Positions 48,325-57,432 of a DNA stretch of 64,000 bases are shown here, piece by piece. The DNA is taken from positions 3,230,356 to 3,294,355 of the forward strand of contig NZ_KE124774.1 in assembly GCF_000188155.2 (NCBI RefSeq), written 5' to 3'. The position numbers were made by a program, and so were the translations under genes. The notes beneath the pieces are model-generated. The model was not told the origin of the DNA. It made no database searches and saw only the letters and a program-made list of their open reading frames with translations. How positions within the stretch are numbered: position 1 is the stretch's first letter; each line of letters begins with the position of its first letter. This stretch comes from Methylocystis sp. ATCC 49242 (GTDB lineage Bacteria > Pseudomonadota > Alphaproteobacteria > Rhizobiales > Beijerinckiaceae).

Positions 48325-48723
48325 ATGGCGATCAACGATCCGTTGGGAGATCTCCTCACCCGCATCCGCAACGCTCAGATGCGCCGCAAGGACAAGGTGT
48401 CTACGCCGGGCTCCAAGCTGCGCGCGCATGTGCTCGACGTGCTGAAGGAAGAAGGCTATATCCGTGGCTACACAACCACGGATTTCGGCAACGGCCGCAC
48501 CGAGTTCGAGATCGAACTGAAATATTTCGACGGTCAGCCGGTCATCAAGCAGATCGAGCGCGTCTCCCGGCCGGGCCGCCGGGTCTATGCGGCGGTTGGA
48601 GCCGTGCCGCGCGTGGCCAATGGCCTCGGCGTGACGATCGTCTCGACGCCGAAGGGCGTCATGGCGGATCATGCGGCGCGCGAGAACAACGTCGGCGGCG
48701 AGGTGCTGTGCAAGGTCTTCTGA
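48325..48723 (+). CDS. rpsH: 30S ribosomal protein S8
   Basis: The 132-residue protein has [20 protein letters not shown] and the C-terminal [20 protein letters not shown], both typical. In E. coli S8 represses the spc operon by binding a 16S-like hairpin in rplE mRNA; I have not found such a hairpin here. It starts 14 bases after rpsN. Confidence 0.96.
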   Translation: MAINDPLGDLLTRIRNAQMRRKDKVSTPGSKLRAHVLDVLKEEGYIRGYTTTDFGNGRTEFEIELKYFDGQPVIKQIERVSRPGRRVYAAVGAVPRVANGLGVTIVSTPKGVMADHAARENNVGGEVLCKVF

Positions 48724-48754
48724 CCTTGCGCTTCAGCGAACAGGAATTGCAACA

Positions 48755-49288
48755 ATGTCTCGTATCGGCAAGAAGCCTGTGGTCGTTCCGGCCGGCGTCA
48801 CCGCCAAGGTCGACGGTCAGCTCGTGACCGTGAAGGGCGCCAAGGGTCAGCTCGAGTTTCTGGTGCCGGACGACGTCTCCGTCGTCTACCAGGACAACGC
48901 CATCAAGGTCGACCCGCGCAACGACACGAAGCGCGCCCGCGCGCTCTGGGGCACCGCCCGCGCGCAGGTCAACAGCATCGTCGTCGGCGTCACGACCGGC
49001 TTCGAAAAGAAGCTGGAAATTACCGGCGTGGGCTATCGCGCTGCGGTTCAGGGCAAGGTCCTGCAGCTCGCGCTCGGCTACTCGCATGATGTGAATTATC
49101 CGATCCCGGCCGGCATCACGATCGCGACGCCGAAGCCGACGGAAATCACGATCAGCGGCATCAACAAGCAGCAGGTTGGCCAGGTCGCCGCGGAAATCCG
49201 CGCGTTCCGCGGTCCCGAACCCTACAAGGGCAAGGGCGTCAAATACGCCAACGAATTCATCTTCCGCAAGGAAGGCAAGAAGAAGTAA
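48755..49288 (+). CDS. rplF: 50S ribosomal protein L6
   Basis: The 177-residue protein reads [20 protein letters not shown], has [20 protein letters not shown] and the L6 signature [20 protein letters not shown]. It lies near the factor-binding site. The ATG at 48755 has CAGGAATTGCAACA upstream; a longer frame from 48671 overlaps rpsH and is not conserved. Confidence 0.96.
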   Translation: MSRIGKKPVVVPAGVTAKVDGQLVTVKGAKGQLEFLVPDDVSVVYQDNAIKVDPRNDTKRARALWGTARAQVNSIVVGVTTGFEKKLEITGVGYRAAVQGKVLQLALGYSHDVNYPIPAGITIATPKPTEITISGINKQQVGQVAAEIRAFRGPEPYKGKGVKYANEFIFRKEGKKK

Positions 49289-49300
49289 GGATCCGCCGCC

Positions 49301-49663
49301 ATGGCAAAGGATGTCAATGTCGAGCAACGCCGCAAGGCGCGTGTCCGCCGGGCGATCCGCGAGCGCGCTTACGGCCGCCCGCGTCTGTCGGTGTTCCGCT
49401 CGTCCAAGCAGATCTATGCGCAGATCATCGACGACGAGAAGGGCGAGACCCTTGTGTCCGCGTCTTCCATCGAGAAGACGAATCGCGACGCGCTGAAGTC
49501 CGGCGCGAATATCGAGGCGGCGAAAGTCGTCGGCAAGCTCCTCGCGGAGCGCGCCACCGCCAAGGGCGTCAAGGAAGTGGTCTTCGATCGTGGCGCCTAC
49601 ATGTATCACGGCCGCGTGAAGGCTTTGGCCGACGGCGCCCGCGAGGGCGGCCTGCAGTTCTAA
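49301..49663 (+). CDS. rplR: 50S ribosomal protein L18
   Basis: The 120-residue protein has [40 protein letters not shown] and the end [21 protein letters not shown]18 binds 5S rRNA with L5. It starts 12 bases after rplF; 141 bases then separate it from rpsE. Confidence 0.96.
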   Translation: MAKDVNVEQRRKARVRRAIRERAYGRPRLSVFRSSKQIYAQIIDDEKGETLVSASSIEKTNRDALKSGANIEAAKVVGKLLAERATAKGVKEVVFDRGAYMYHGRVKALADGAREGGLQF

Positions 49664-49670
49664 AAAAGAA

Positions 49671-49712
49671 TTGGGCGCGCGCCTTGCGGGGCGGGCGCCT
49701 TTTCGCGCATAT
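49671..49712 (+). promoter_or_regulatory. GC-rich hairpin between rplR and rpsE
   Basis: GGGCGCGCGCC and GGGCGGGCGCC flank a short loop (TTGCG) and are followed by TTTTCG. The arms can pair in more than one register. It resembles a weak terminator inside an operon and might lower readthrough or protect the 3' end of the upstream message. The 141-base spacing here is unusually long for this gene pair. Confidence 0.35.
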
Positions 49713-49804
49713 GCGCAGCGGCGATGATCGCCGCGTGGACGGCTCTGTCGCCGGCCACAATCGAAGCGAGCGGCCTCACGGCCGCGTAAGTGACGGAAGA
49801 AAAA

Positions 49805-50377
49805 ATGGCGCGTGAAACTGAAGGCGGTCGCGGTCGCGACCGGGATAGGGATGAGCGCGATAGCGAATTTGTGGACCGTCTCGTCCACATCAATCGCGTC
49901 GCGAAAGTTGTGAAGGGCGGCCGTCGTTTCGGCTTCGCCGCGCTCGTCGTCGTCGGCGACCAGAAGGGCCGCGTCGGCTACGGCCACGGCAAGGCGCGCG
50001 AGGTTCCGGAAGCGATCCGCAAGGCGACGGAAGCCGCCAAGCGCGCGCTGATCCGCGTTCCGCTGCGCGAGGGTCGCACGCTGCATCATGACGTCTACGG
50101 CCGCCATGGCGCGGGCCGCGTCGTACTTCGCGCCGCGCCCGCCGGCACCGGCATCATCGCCGGCGGCCCGATGCGCGCTGTTTTCGAGACGCTCGGCATG
50201 CATGACGTCGTCGCGAAGAGCCAGGGCTCGTCCAACCCTTACAACATGATCCGCGCGACATTCGACGCGCTCGGCCGCGAGGACTCGCCGCGCTCCGTCG
50301 CCGCGCGCCGCTCGCTAAAAGTGTCCGCGTTGCAGTCGCGCCGTCAGGGCGTCGACGCCGACGCCGTCGACGCGTGA
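49805..50377 (+). CDS. rpsE: 30S ribosomal protein S5
   Basis: The 190-residue protein has an Arg/Asp-rich start ([20 protein letters not shown]), the double-stranded RNA-binding domain [20 protein letters not shown], and GKGREV-like [19 protein letters not shown]. It helps decoding accuracy. I use the ATG at 49805 with GGAAGA just upstream; a GTG at 49790 is also in frame. Confidence 0.95.
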   Translation: MARETEGGRGRDRDRDERDSEFVDRLVHINRVAKVVKGGRRFGFAALVVVGDQKGRVGYGHGKAREVPEAIRKATEAAKRALIRVPLREGRTLHHDVYGRHGAGRVVLRAAPAGTGIIAGGPMRAVFETLGMHDVVAKSQGSSNPYNMIRATFDALGREDSPRSVAARRSLKVSALQSRRQGVDADAVDA

Positions 50378-50391
50378 CAGGAGGCTCGACC

Positions 50392-50583
50392 ATGGCGAAG
50401 AGCAAGCAGATCACCGTCGAACAAACCGGCAGCCCCATCGGCCGTCCGGAACGTCAGCGCAGAACGCTCGTCGGCCTCGGCCTGACGCGCATCGGCCGTC
50501 GCCGCGAACTGGAGGACACGCCCGCCGTTCGCGGGATGATCGCCAAGGTGGCGCATCTCGTCAAAATCATCGGCGAGAAGTGA
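50392..50583 (+). CDS. rpmD: 50S ribosomal protein L30
   Basis: The 63-residue protein reads [20 protein letters not shown] with the L30 core [20 protein letters not shown]. The ATG at 50392 follows CAGGAGGCTCGAC, a strong ribosome site. It lies 14 bases after rpsE. Confidence 0.95.
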   Translation: MAKSKQITVEQTGSPIGRPERQRRTLVGLGLTRIGRRRELEDTPAVRGMIAKVAHLVKIIGEK

Positions 50584-50593
50584 GGACGCGGCA

Positions 50594-51070
50594 ATGAAAC
50601 TCAACGAACTCTCCGACAATCCGGGCGCGAGCAAGAACCGCATGCGCGTGGGCCGCGGCATCGGCTCCGGCAAGGGTAAGACGGGCGGGCGCGGCGTGAA
50701 GGGTCAGAAGGCCCGCACCGGCGTCGCCATCAAGGGCTTCGAAGGCGGCCAGATGCCGTTGCATCGTCGTCTGCCCAAGCGCGGGTTCCACAACCCGTTC
50801 TCGGTCGACTACAACGAGATCAACGTCGGCCGCATCCAGCAGGCGATCGACGCGGGCAAGCTCGATTCGAGCGTCCCGGTCACGATCGAGTCGCTGATCG
50901 CCGCGGGGCTGGTCTCCAAGGCGCGCGACGGCGTGAAGATCCTCGGCCAGGGTGAAATCAAGGCGAAGCTCGCCTTCGAGGTAGCAGCGGCGTCCAAGGG
51001 CGCGATCGCGGCCATCGAAGGCGCGGGCGGCTCCGTGAAGCTGCTCGCGGGCGAGACCGCCACCGCCTGA
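50594..51070 (+). CDS. rplO: 50S ribosomal protein L15
   Basis: The 158-residue protein has [20 protein letters not shown], the Gly-rich [20 protein letters not shown] that threads into 23S rRNA, and [20 protein letters not shown]. It is followed by a strong hairpin before secY. Confidence 0.96.
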   Translation: MKLNELSDNPGASKNRMRVGRGIGSGKGKTGGRGVKGQKARTGVAIKGFEGGQMPLHRRLPKRGFHNPFSVDYNEINVGRIQQAIDAGKLDSSVPVTIESLIAAGLVSKARDGVKILGQGEIKAKLAFEVAAASKGAIAAIEGAGGSVKLLAGETATA

Positions 51071-51081
51071 GCGATGTTTTT

Positions 51082-51111
51082 AAGCGGCCGCTCTCGCAAG
51101 GGCGGCCGCTT
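51082..51111 (+). terminator. Perfect 10-bp hairpin between rplO and secY
   Basis: AAGCGGCCGC (51082-51091) pairs perfectly with GCGGCCGCTT (51102-51111) around a 10-base loop. TTGTCTTAT follows, a weak T-run. It looks like an intrinsic terminator or attenuator, and could reduce transcription from the ribosomal genes into secY-adk. The 157-base gap up to secY has no other gene. Confidence 0.6.
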
Positions 51112-51227
51112 TGTCTTATAGAACCGACACGCAATCGCCGGGCGCGCGCATGGGCGGGCCTCCGCTCCCCGCGCCCGCAAACAAGAATGCGCCACGAAAA
51201 GGCGGCGCGACAAAGGGGAGTTCCTCC

Positions 51228-52562
51228 ATGGCATCGGCAGCCGAGCAGCTTGCGGCCAACGTCAATCTCTCCGCCTTCGGCAAGTCCGAGGAACTCAAGA
51301 AGCGTATCTGGTTCACGCTGGGCGCGCTGATCGTCTATCGCCTGGGCACCTATGTGCCGCTGCCGGGCATCGATCCGGACGCATTCGCCAAAAGTTTCTT
51401 CGGCCAGTCGAAGGGCATGCTCGAGCTCTTCAACATGTTCGCCGGCGGCGCCGTGCAGCGTCGCGCGATTTTCGCTCTCAACATCATGCCGTATATCTCG
51501 GCCTCGATCATCATTCAGCTCCTGACGTCGGTGTTCCCGACGCTCGAGTCGCTGAAGAAGGAGGGCGAGCAGGGCCGCAAGGTCCTCAACCAGTACACGC
51601 GCTACCTGACCGTCGCGCTCGCGACATTCCAGGCCTACGCCATGGCGATTGGTCTCGAGGGCCAACAGGGCGTCGTCACGGATCCGGGGATATTCTTTCG
51701 CATCACGACCGTCGTGACCCTCGTCGGCGGCACAATGTTCCTGATGTGGCTGGGCGAGCAGATCACCTCGCGCGGCATTGGCAACGGCTCGTCGCTGATC
51801 ATCTTCGCGGGCATCGTCGCGGCCTTCCCTTCAGCGATCGTCTCGACGCTCGAACTGGGGCGGCAGGGCGCGATTTCGACCGGGATCATCCTCGGCGTCA
51901 TCGCCATGTCGTTCTTCGTGATCGCCTTCATCGTGTTCATGGAGCGCGCCCAGCGCCGTCTGCTGATCACCTATCCGAAGCGCCAGCACGGCAACCGGGT
52001 CTATGAGGGGCAGACGTCCTTCCTGCCGTTGAAGCTCAACACCTCGGGCGTCATCCCGCCGATCTTTGCGTCCTCGCTGCTGCTGTTGCCGACAACGGTC
52101 GCGAATTTCTACCAGTCGACGGGAACGGACAGTATTTTCGCGACGATTTCCGCCTATTTCGGGCACGGCCGTCCGCTCTACATGCTGGCCTATGTCGGTC
52201 TGATCGTGTTCTTCGCCTTCTTCTATACGGCGATCGTGTTCAATCCGACCGAGACCGCCGACAATCTCAAGAAGCACGGCGGCTTCATCCCCGGCATCCG
52301 CCCTGGCGAGCGTACAGCGAAATTCATCGACGATGTGCTCATGCGCATCACCGTGCTCGGCGCCGCCTATCTCGCGATCATCTGTCTTCTGCCCGAAGGG
52401 CTCATCGCCTATGCGAACCTGCCCTTCTACTTCGGCGGCACCTCGCTGCTGATCGTGGTCAGCGTCACCATGGACACGGTCGCGCAAATCCATGGCCACA
52501 TGCAGGCTCAGCAGTACGAAGGCCTGATCCGGAAGACCAAGCTGAAAGGCCGCCGCAAATGA
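51228..52562 (+). CDS. secY: Preprotein translocase subunit SecY
   Basis: The 444-residue protein has ten hydrophobic segments. TM1 is preceded by [20 protein letters not shown] and followed by the plug region [29 protein letters not shown] and the cytoplasmic loop [16 protein letters not shown] and [16 protein letters not shown] are conserved SecY loops. It forms the core of the inner-membrane protein channel. The ATG at 51228 follows AAAGGGGAG. Its TGA overlaps the adk ATG. Confidence 0.97.
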   Translation: MASAAEQLAANVNLSAFGKSEELKKRIWFTLGALIVYRLGTYVPLPGIDPDAFAKSFFGQSKGMLELFNMFAGGAVQRRAIFALNIMPYISASIIIQLLTSVFPTLESLKKEGEQGRKVLNQYTRYLTVALATFQAYAMAIGLEGQQGVVTDPGIFFRITTVVTLVGGTMFLMWLGEQITSRGIGNGSSLIIFAGIVAAFPSAIVSTLELGRQGAISTGIILGVIAMSFFVIAFIVFMERAQRRLLITYPKRQHGNRVYEGQTSFLPLKLNTSGVIPPIFASSLLLLPTTVANFYQSTGTDSIFATISAYFGHGRPLYMLAYVGLIVFFAFFYTAIVFNPTETADNLKKHGGFIPGIRPGERTAKFIDDVLMRITVLGAAYLAIICLLPEGLIAYANLPFYFGGTSLLIVVSVTMDTVAQIHGHMQAQQYEGLIRKTKLKGRRK

Positions 52563-53140
52563 GAATCGTCCTTCTCGGGCCCCCGGGCGCCGGCAAGGGC
52601 ACTCAGGCGACGCGACTGATCGAGAAGCTCGGCGTTCCGCAACTCTCGACCGGAGACATGCTTCGCGCCGCGGTCGCGGCGGGAACGCCCATCGGTCTGA
52701 AGGCCAAGGCGATCATGGACGCCGGCCAGCTGGTTCCGGACGATGTGGTGGTCGGCATCATCGACCAGCGCATTGACGCGCCGGATTGCGCCACGGGCTT
52801 CATCCTCGACGGTTTTCCGCGAACCGTCGCGCAGGCGGAGGCGCTGCGCGCCATGCTCGCCACGAAGGGTCTGAAGCTCGACGCCGTGATAGAGCTTGTC
52901 GTCGATGAAAATGCGCTCGTCGATCGCATGCGCAAGCGCGTCGCTGAAACGATCGCGGCGGGCGGAACTGTTCGCGCCGACGACAATCCAGAAAGCTTCA
53001 AGACACGGCTCGAGACCTATCGCGCGCAGACGGCGCCGGTTTCCGCCCATTATGCGGAGCGCGGCGATCTGAAACAGGTCGACGGAATGCGGTCGATCGA
53101 CGAGGTGACGGCGGCGATCGGCACGGCGCTCGGCCGCTAA
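52559..53140 (+). CDS. adk: Adenylate kinase (short-lid form)
   Basis: The 193-residue protein has the P-loop [41 protein letters not shown] and [16 protein letters not shown]. The LID is short, without the zinc-binding insertion of longer forms. It interconverts AMP, ATP and ADP. Its ATG overlaps the secY stop, the usual secY-adk arrangement. Confidence 0.96.
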   Translation: MRIVLLGPPGAGKGTQATRLIEKLGVPQLSTGDMLRAAVAAGTPIGLKAKAIMDAGQLVPDDVVVGIIDQRIDAPDCATGFILDGFPRTVAQAEALRAMLATKGLKLDAVIELVVDENALVDRMRKRVAETIAAGGTVRADDNPESFKTRLETYRAQTAPVSAHYAERGDLKQVDGMRSIDEVTAAIGTALGR

Positions 53141-53235
53141 CCGGTATTCGGGCCGGGCGCGCGGGGCGCGCCCTCCCTTGCGCCTTTTGCGCCCTCTAGC
53201 GTCGCGCGCCTTTCACCACAAGACAGAAAAGACGG

Positions 53236-54507
53236 ATGGAAGCAAAGTCATTTTGCGGCCTCGACTTCGGCACGTCGAATTCGACGGTCGCTATCGAGGG
53301 CGCGAGCGGCGTCGAACTCGTTCCGATCGAGGGCGACAACCGGACGATCCCGAGTTCGATCTTCTTCGACTTCTCCGATGGCTCCGCGCTTTTCGGTCGA
53401 GAGGCGCTCAGGGCCTATGTCGAGGGAACCGAAGGACGGCTGATGCGCAGCCTCAAGTCCGTCCTCGGCTCGGCGCTGATGGACGAGACGACGCGCATAA
53501 AGACGAAGCGCTTCACGTTCAAGGATATCATCGGCCTCATCGTGGGCCGCCTGAAAGAGGCCGCTGATACAGCGGTGGGCGCCGATGTCACGCAGGTCGT
53601 CATGGGCCGTCCGGTTCATTTCGTCGATGACGATCCCGCCGCCGATCGCCTCGCGCAGGATGCTTTGGAGGAAATCGCCCGCGCGCAGGGATTTCGCGAC
53701 GTCGCCTTTCAATACGAGCCGATTGCAGCGGCGCTCGCCTATGAGCAGACCGTGCGAGAGGAACAATATGCGCTCATCGCCGACATCGGCGGCGGCACCT
53801 CGGATTTTTCCGTCGTCCGCGTCTCGCCGGAGGGACGAAAACGGGCCGAGCGGGCGGGGGACGTTCTCGCCAGCAAGGGCGTCCACATCGGCGGCACGGA
53901 TGTCGATCGCCTGTTCAGCATGAAGGCCGTGATGCCGTCGCTGGGTCAGGGCAGTGAAATGCGCGTTCCTTTCGGCGACAAGATTCTTCCCGTCGCCAAC
54001 GCATTCTTCGTCGATCTCGCGACTTGGCACAGGATCAACCTGCTCTATACGCCGAAGGTCGCGCGCGAATTGAGGGAGATGGAGCGCCACTCCCTGTCGC
54101 CCATGAAAATCGCGCGTCTCGCGGAGGTCATCGAAAGCCGGCGCGGCCATTCGATCGCGCTTGCGGTCGAGAACGCCAAGATCGCTCTTTCGGCACAGGA
54201 GAGCGCCCTGATCGATCTGACCGAAATCGAGCCCGATTTTCTGATCGCCGCCACGGACAAGCTGCTGCACGAGGCCATCGTCGATCAGCTCGGGGCGCTG
54301 TCACGCACGCTTCGGGAGACGCTGAAGGCGTCGGGGCTCCCGGGTCAACGTATCGACGCGGTGTTTCTCACCGGGGGCTCGACCGCGATTCCCGCCGTTC
54401 GGGCGGCGGTCACCGCCCAAACGCCGGCTGCGAAAATCGTCGAGGGGGATTTGTTCGGCGCCGTCGGGCTTGGGCTGGGACTGGACGCGCGGCGCAAATT
54501 CGGGTGA
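53236..54507 (+). CDS. YegD-like Hsp70-family protein without a substrate-binding domain
   Basis: The 423-residue protein is an actin-like ATPase only. It has phosphate motif 1 GLDFGTSNSTVAI at residue 9, QYEPIAAALAYEQTV, phosphate motif 2 LIADIGGGTSDFSVV at about 184, and the adenosine motif VFLTGGSTAIPAVRAAV near 380. This is the YegD branch of the Hsp70 superfamily, which lacks DnaK's C-terminal substrate domain and lid. The biological role is not established. It lies between adk (95-base gap) and rpsM (256-base gap), where other genomes usually run straight on. Codon use is like the surrounding genes, so it is not obviously recent. Confidence 0.88.
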   Translation: MEAKSFCGLDFGTSNSTVAIEGASGVELVPIEGDNRTIPSSIFFDFSDGSALFGREALRAYVEGTEGRLMRSLKSVLGSALMDETTRIKTKRFTFKDIIGLIVGRLKEAADTAVGADVTQVVMGRPVHFVDDDPAADRLAQDALEEIARAQGFRDVAFQYEPIAAALAYEQTVREEQYALIADIGGGTSDFSVVRVSPEGRKRAERAGDVLASKGVHIGGTDVDRLFSMKAVMPSLGQGSEMRVPFGDKILPVANAFFVDLATWHRINLLYTPKVARELREMERHSLSPMKIARLAEVIESRRGHSIALAVENAKIALSAQESALIDLTEIEPDFLIAATDKLLHEAIVDQLGALSRTLRETLKASGLPGQRIDAVFLTGGSTAIPAVRAAVTAQTPAAKIVEGDLFGAVGLGLGLDARRKFG

Positions 54508-54577
54508 GATGCGAATCACGGACGCAGTCTTGGAGTTCGTCGCTCAGGGGTTTATTTTACTTCCGCGCGTTTTGCGC

Positions 54578-54606
54578 TTGACTCCGCCGCTATCGCTCGT
54601 TATCGG
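54578..54606 (+). promoter_or_regulatory. Probable promoter for rpsM-rpsK-rpoA-rplQ
   Basis: TTGACT (54578-54583), a 17-base spacer and TATCGG (54601-54606) make a plausible sigma-70 promoter in the 256-base gap after the YegD-like gene. It would give the alpha-operon genes their own start, independent of transcription through secY, adk and the inserted gene. Confidence 0.45.
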
Positions 54607-54763
54607 CTCTCCACTGACCAAATTCAGGGAAGTTCTCTTCGGAGGGCTTCCGTTTTTGCGTTCCAGAAAGCCAACATACTGAATACCCGCAGGGGCCGGC
54701 CTCCACCGGACGCGGGGTCATCCGGCGGCGCGCGCAAGCGCCTCCCCCAAATGGAGAAAACTC

Positions 54764-55132
54764 GTGGCACGTATTGCAGGCGTAAATATCCCGACCAACA
54801 AGCGCGTCGTCATCGCGCTTCAGTATATTCATGGCATCGGCCCGAAGAAGGCCGAGGAAATCTGCGAGAAGGTGAACATCCCGGCCGAGCGCCGCGTGGC
54901 TCAGCTCACCGACGCGGAAGTCCTGCAGATCCGCGAGACCATCGACCGCGACTATCTCGTGGAGGGCGACCTGCGCCGCGAGGTCGCGATCAACATCAAG
55001 CGTCTGATGGACCTCGGCTGTTACCGCGGCCTGCGTCATCGCCGCCAGCTGCCGGTCCGCGGCCAGCGCACTCACACCAACGCCCGCACCCGCAAGGGCA
55101 AGGCGAAGCCGATCGCCGGCAAGAAGAAGTAA
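54764..55132 (+). CDS. rpsM: 30S ribosomal protein S13
   Basis: The 122-residue protein reads [20 protein letters not shown], has [20 protein letters not shown] and the basic tail [18 protein letters not shown]. The start is GTG. S13 bridges the subunits in the head. rpmJ (L36), which lies before rpsM in many bacteria, is absent here, as is common in Alphaproteobacteria. Confidence 0.96.
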   Translation: MARIAGVNIPTNKRVVIALQYIHGIGPKKAEEICEKVNIPAERRVAQLTDAEVLQIRETIDRDYLVEGDLRREVAINIKRLMDLGCYRGLRHRRQLPVRGQRTHTNARTRKGKAKPIAGKKK

Positions 55133-55202
55133 TCCTCGCGCGAAAGCGCTCATCATCCCCAGCGCCTGGCGTTACGGGCGCGCTTGAAGGACCAGACTAA
55201 TT

Positions 55203-55592
<390 letters not shown>

Positions 55593-55692
55593 CGACATGG
55601 GGCAAGTCCCCGTTTCATCTCGACAATATTCACACGCGACCCCGGTCTGACCGCCGGGGCCGCGTACCGGAGCTTCAAGGAAAGGCGCCCAA

Positions 55693-56712
55693 GTGAGCAT
55701 CCAGAAGAACTGGCAGGAACTCATCAAGCCGAACAAGCTCGAAGTGACCGCCGGAGACGACCCGCGCCGTGTGGCGACGGCGGTCGCCGAGCCGCTCGAG
55801 CGCGGCTTCGGCGTGACGCTCGGCAACGCCCTGCGCCGCATCCTTCTCTCGTCGCTGCAGGGCGCGGCGATCACCTCGATCCATATCGACGGCGTGCTGC
55901 ACGAGTTTTCGTCGATCCCCGGCGTGCGTGAGGACGTGACGGACATCGTCCTCAACATCAAGGACATCGCGATCAAATATCAGGGCGAGGGCGTGAAGCG
56001 CCTGACGCTCAAGAAGACCGGCCCCGGCGCCGTCACCGCCGGCGACATCCAGGCCACGGGCGACGTCCAGGTTCTCAATCCCGACCTCGTCATCTGCACG
56101 CTCGACGAAGGCGCGGAAATCCGCATCGAATTCACGGTTTCGACCGGCAAGGGCTATGTCCCGGCCGACCGCAACCGCGCCGAGGACGCGCCGATCGGCC
56201 TCATTCCGGTCGACAGCCTCTATTCGCCGGTCAAGAAGGTCAGCTACCGCGTCGAGAACACCCGCGAGGGCCAGGTTCTCGACTATGACAAGCTGACGCT
56301 GACGATCGAGACCAATGGCGCGATCACGCCCGAGGACGCGCTCGCCTTCTCGGCGCGCATCCTGCAGGACCAGCTCAACGTCTTCGTCAATTTCGAGGAG
56401 CCGCGCCGCGAAGAGGCCGCCCCGTCGATCCCGCAGCTCGCCTTCAATCCGGCGCTGCTCAAGAAGGTGGACGAGCTGGAGCTGTCGGTGCGTTCGGCGA
56501 ACTGCCTGAAGAACGACAACATCGTCTATATCGGCGACCTCATCCAGAAGTCGGAAGCCGAAATGCTCCGCACGCCGAATTTCGGCCGCAAGTCGTTGAA
56601 CGAGATCAAGGAAGTTCTCGCGCAGATGGGCCTGCACCTCGGCATGGAAGTGCCCGGCTGGCCGCCGGAGAACATCGACGATCTCGCGAAGCGCTTCGAG
56701 GAACATTATTGA
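55693..56712 (+). CDS. rpoA: DNA-directed RNA polymerase alpha subunit
   Basis: The 339-residue protein has the N-terminal assembly domain ([20 protein letters not shown], then [15 protein letters not shown]) and the C-terminal domain ([20 protein letters not shown], with ligand-contact region [19 protein letters not shown]). It forms the dimer that seeds the enzyme, and its CTD binds UP elements and activators. The start is GTG with AAGGAAAGGCG upstream. Confidence 0.97.
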   Translation: MSIQKNWQELIKPNKLEVTAGDDPRRVATAVAEPLERGFGVTLGNALRRILLSSLQGAAITSIHIDGVLHEFSSIPGVREDVTDIVLNIKDIAIKYQGEGVKRLTLKKTGPGAVTAGDIQATGDVQVLNPDLVICTLDEGAEIRIEFTVSTGKGYVPADRNRAEDAPIGLIPVDSLYSPVKKVSYRVENTREGQVLDYDKLTLTIETNGAITPEDALAFSARILQDQLNVFVNFEEPRREEAAPSIPQLAFNPALLKKVDELELSVRSANCLKNDNIVYIGDLIQKSEAEMLRTPNFGRKSLNEIKEVLAQMGLHLGMEVPGWPPENIDDLAKRFEEHY

Positions 56713-56723
56713 TTCCGCTCTCC

Positions 56724-56828
56724 CTTCTCCCGCTTGCGGGAGAAGCTGTCGCGCGAATGCGCGACGGATGAGAGCCCTAACCCAACCCTCGCTTACGCGA
56801 GGGCCCCCTCTCCTGAAAGCGGGAGAGG
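56724..56828. repeat. Cluster of four hairpins between rpoA and rplQ
   Basis: Four perfect or near-perfect palindromes follow one another: CTTCTCCCGC/GCGGGAGAAG (56724-56745), GTCGCGC/GCGCGAC (56748-56765), CCCTCGC/GCGAGGG (56786-56803) and CCTCTCC/GGAGAGG (56807-56828). The outermost arms can also pair with each other to enclose the block. This resembles the short interspersed palindromic elements of Hyphomicrobiales, here sitting in the 172-base gap of an essential operon. It may affect mRNA stability or the ratio of RpoA to L17. Confidence 0.8.
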
Positions 56829-56884
56829 AAATAAGGAGACGGCCGTTCCTTGGCACGGCGGCCGCATAAACAACGGAGAGCCAG

Positions 56885-57298
56885 ATGTATCACGGACACA
56901 AGAAGCGCCGTTTCGGCCGCACGCATGAGCACCGCAAGGCGATGTTCGCCAATATGGCGCAGGCGCTCATCAAGCATGAGCAGATCGTCACCACGCTGCC
57001 GAAGGCGAAGGACCTTCGTCCGGTCGTCGAGAAGCTCGTGACGCTCGGCAAGCGCGGCGACCTTCACGCCCGCCGTCAGGCGATCGCGCAGATCAAGGAC
57101 GTCAAGCTCGTCGGCAAGCTCTTCGAGGTGCTGGGCCCGCGCTACAAGGACCGCAACGGCGGCTACACCCGCGTGCTGAAGGCGGGCTTCCGCTATGGCG
57201 ACAACGCGCCGCTCGCAGTGATCGAATTCGTCGACCGCGACGTCGACGCCAAGGGCCAGGATTCGGGCCCGGTGCAGGTGCAGGAAGAAGAAGCGTAA
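56885..57298 (+). CDS. rplQ: 50S ribosomal protein L17
   Basis: The 137-residue protein reads [20 protein letters not shown], has [20 protein letters not shown] and [20 protein letters not shown]. An acidic tail completes it. L17 lies near the tunnel exit. It is the last gene of the alpha operon; a strong terminator follows 29 bases after the stop. GGAGAGCCAG precedes the ATG. Confidence 0.96.
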   Translation: MYHGHKKRRFGRTHEHRKAMFANMAQALIKHEQIVTTLPKAKDLRPVVEKLVTLGKRGDLHARRQAIAQIKDVKLVGKLFEVLGPRYKDRNGGYTRVLKAGFRYGDNAPLAVIEFVDRDVDAKGQDSGPVQVQEEEA

Positions 57299-57327
57299 AA
57301 ATAGCGCTTTCGTTCAACGAAATCTGG

Positions 57328-57356
57328 AAGGCGGCTCTCTCATGGCCGCCTTTTTC
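57328..57356 (+). terminator. Strong intrinsic terminator after rplQ
   Basis: AAGGCGGC (57328-57335) pairs with GCCGCCTT (57345-57352) with a 9-base loop, and T's continue from the right arm to 57355. This ends the 20-kb ribosomal protein cluster. Confidence 0.9.
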
Positions 57357-57432
57357 ATTTGCGCGCCCGTTCTCGCCGCCGCCCGAATTCCCGCCTATAT
57401 TCACCGCTCGCGATTCTTTTCGGGAGCGATGG

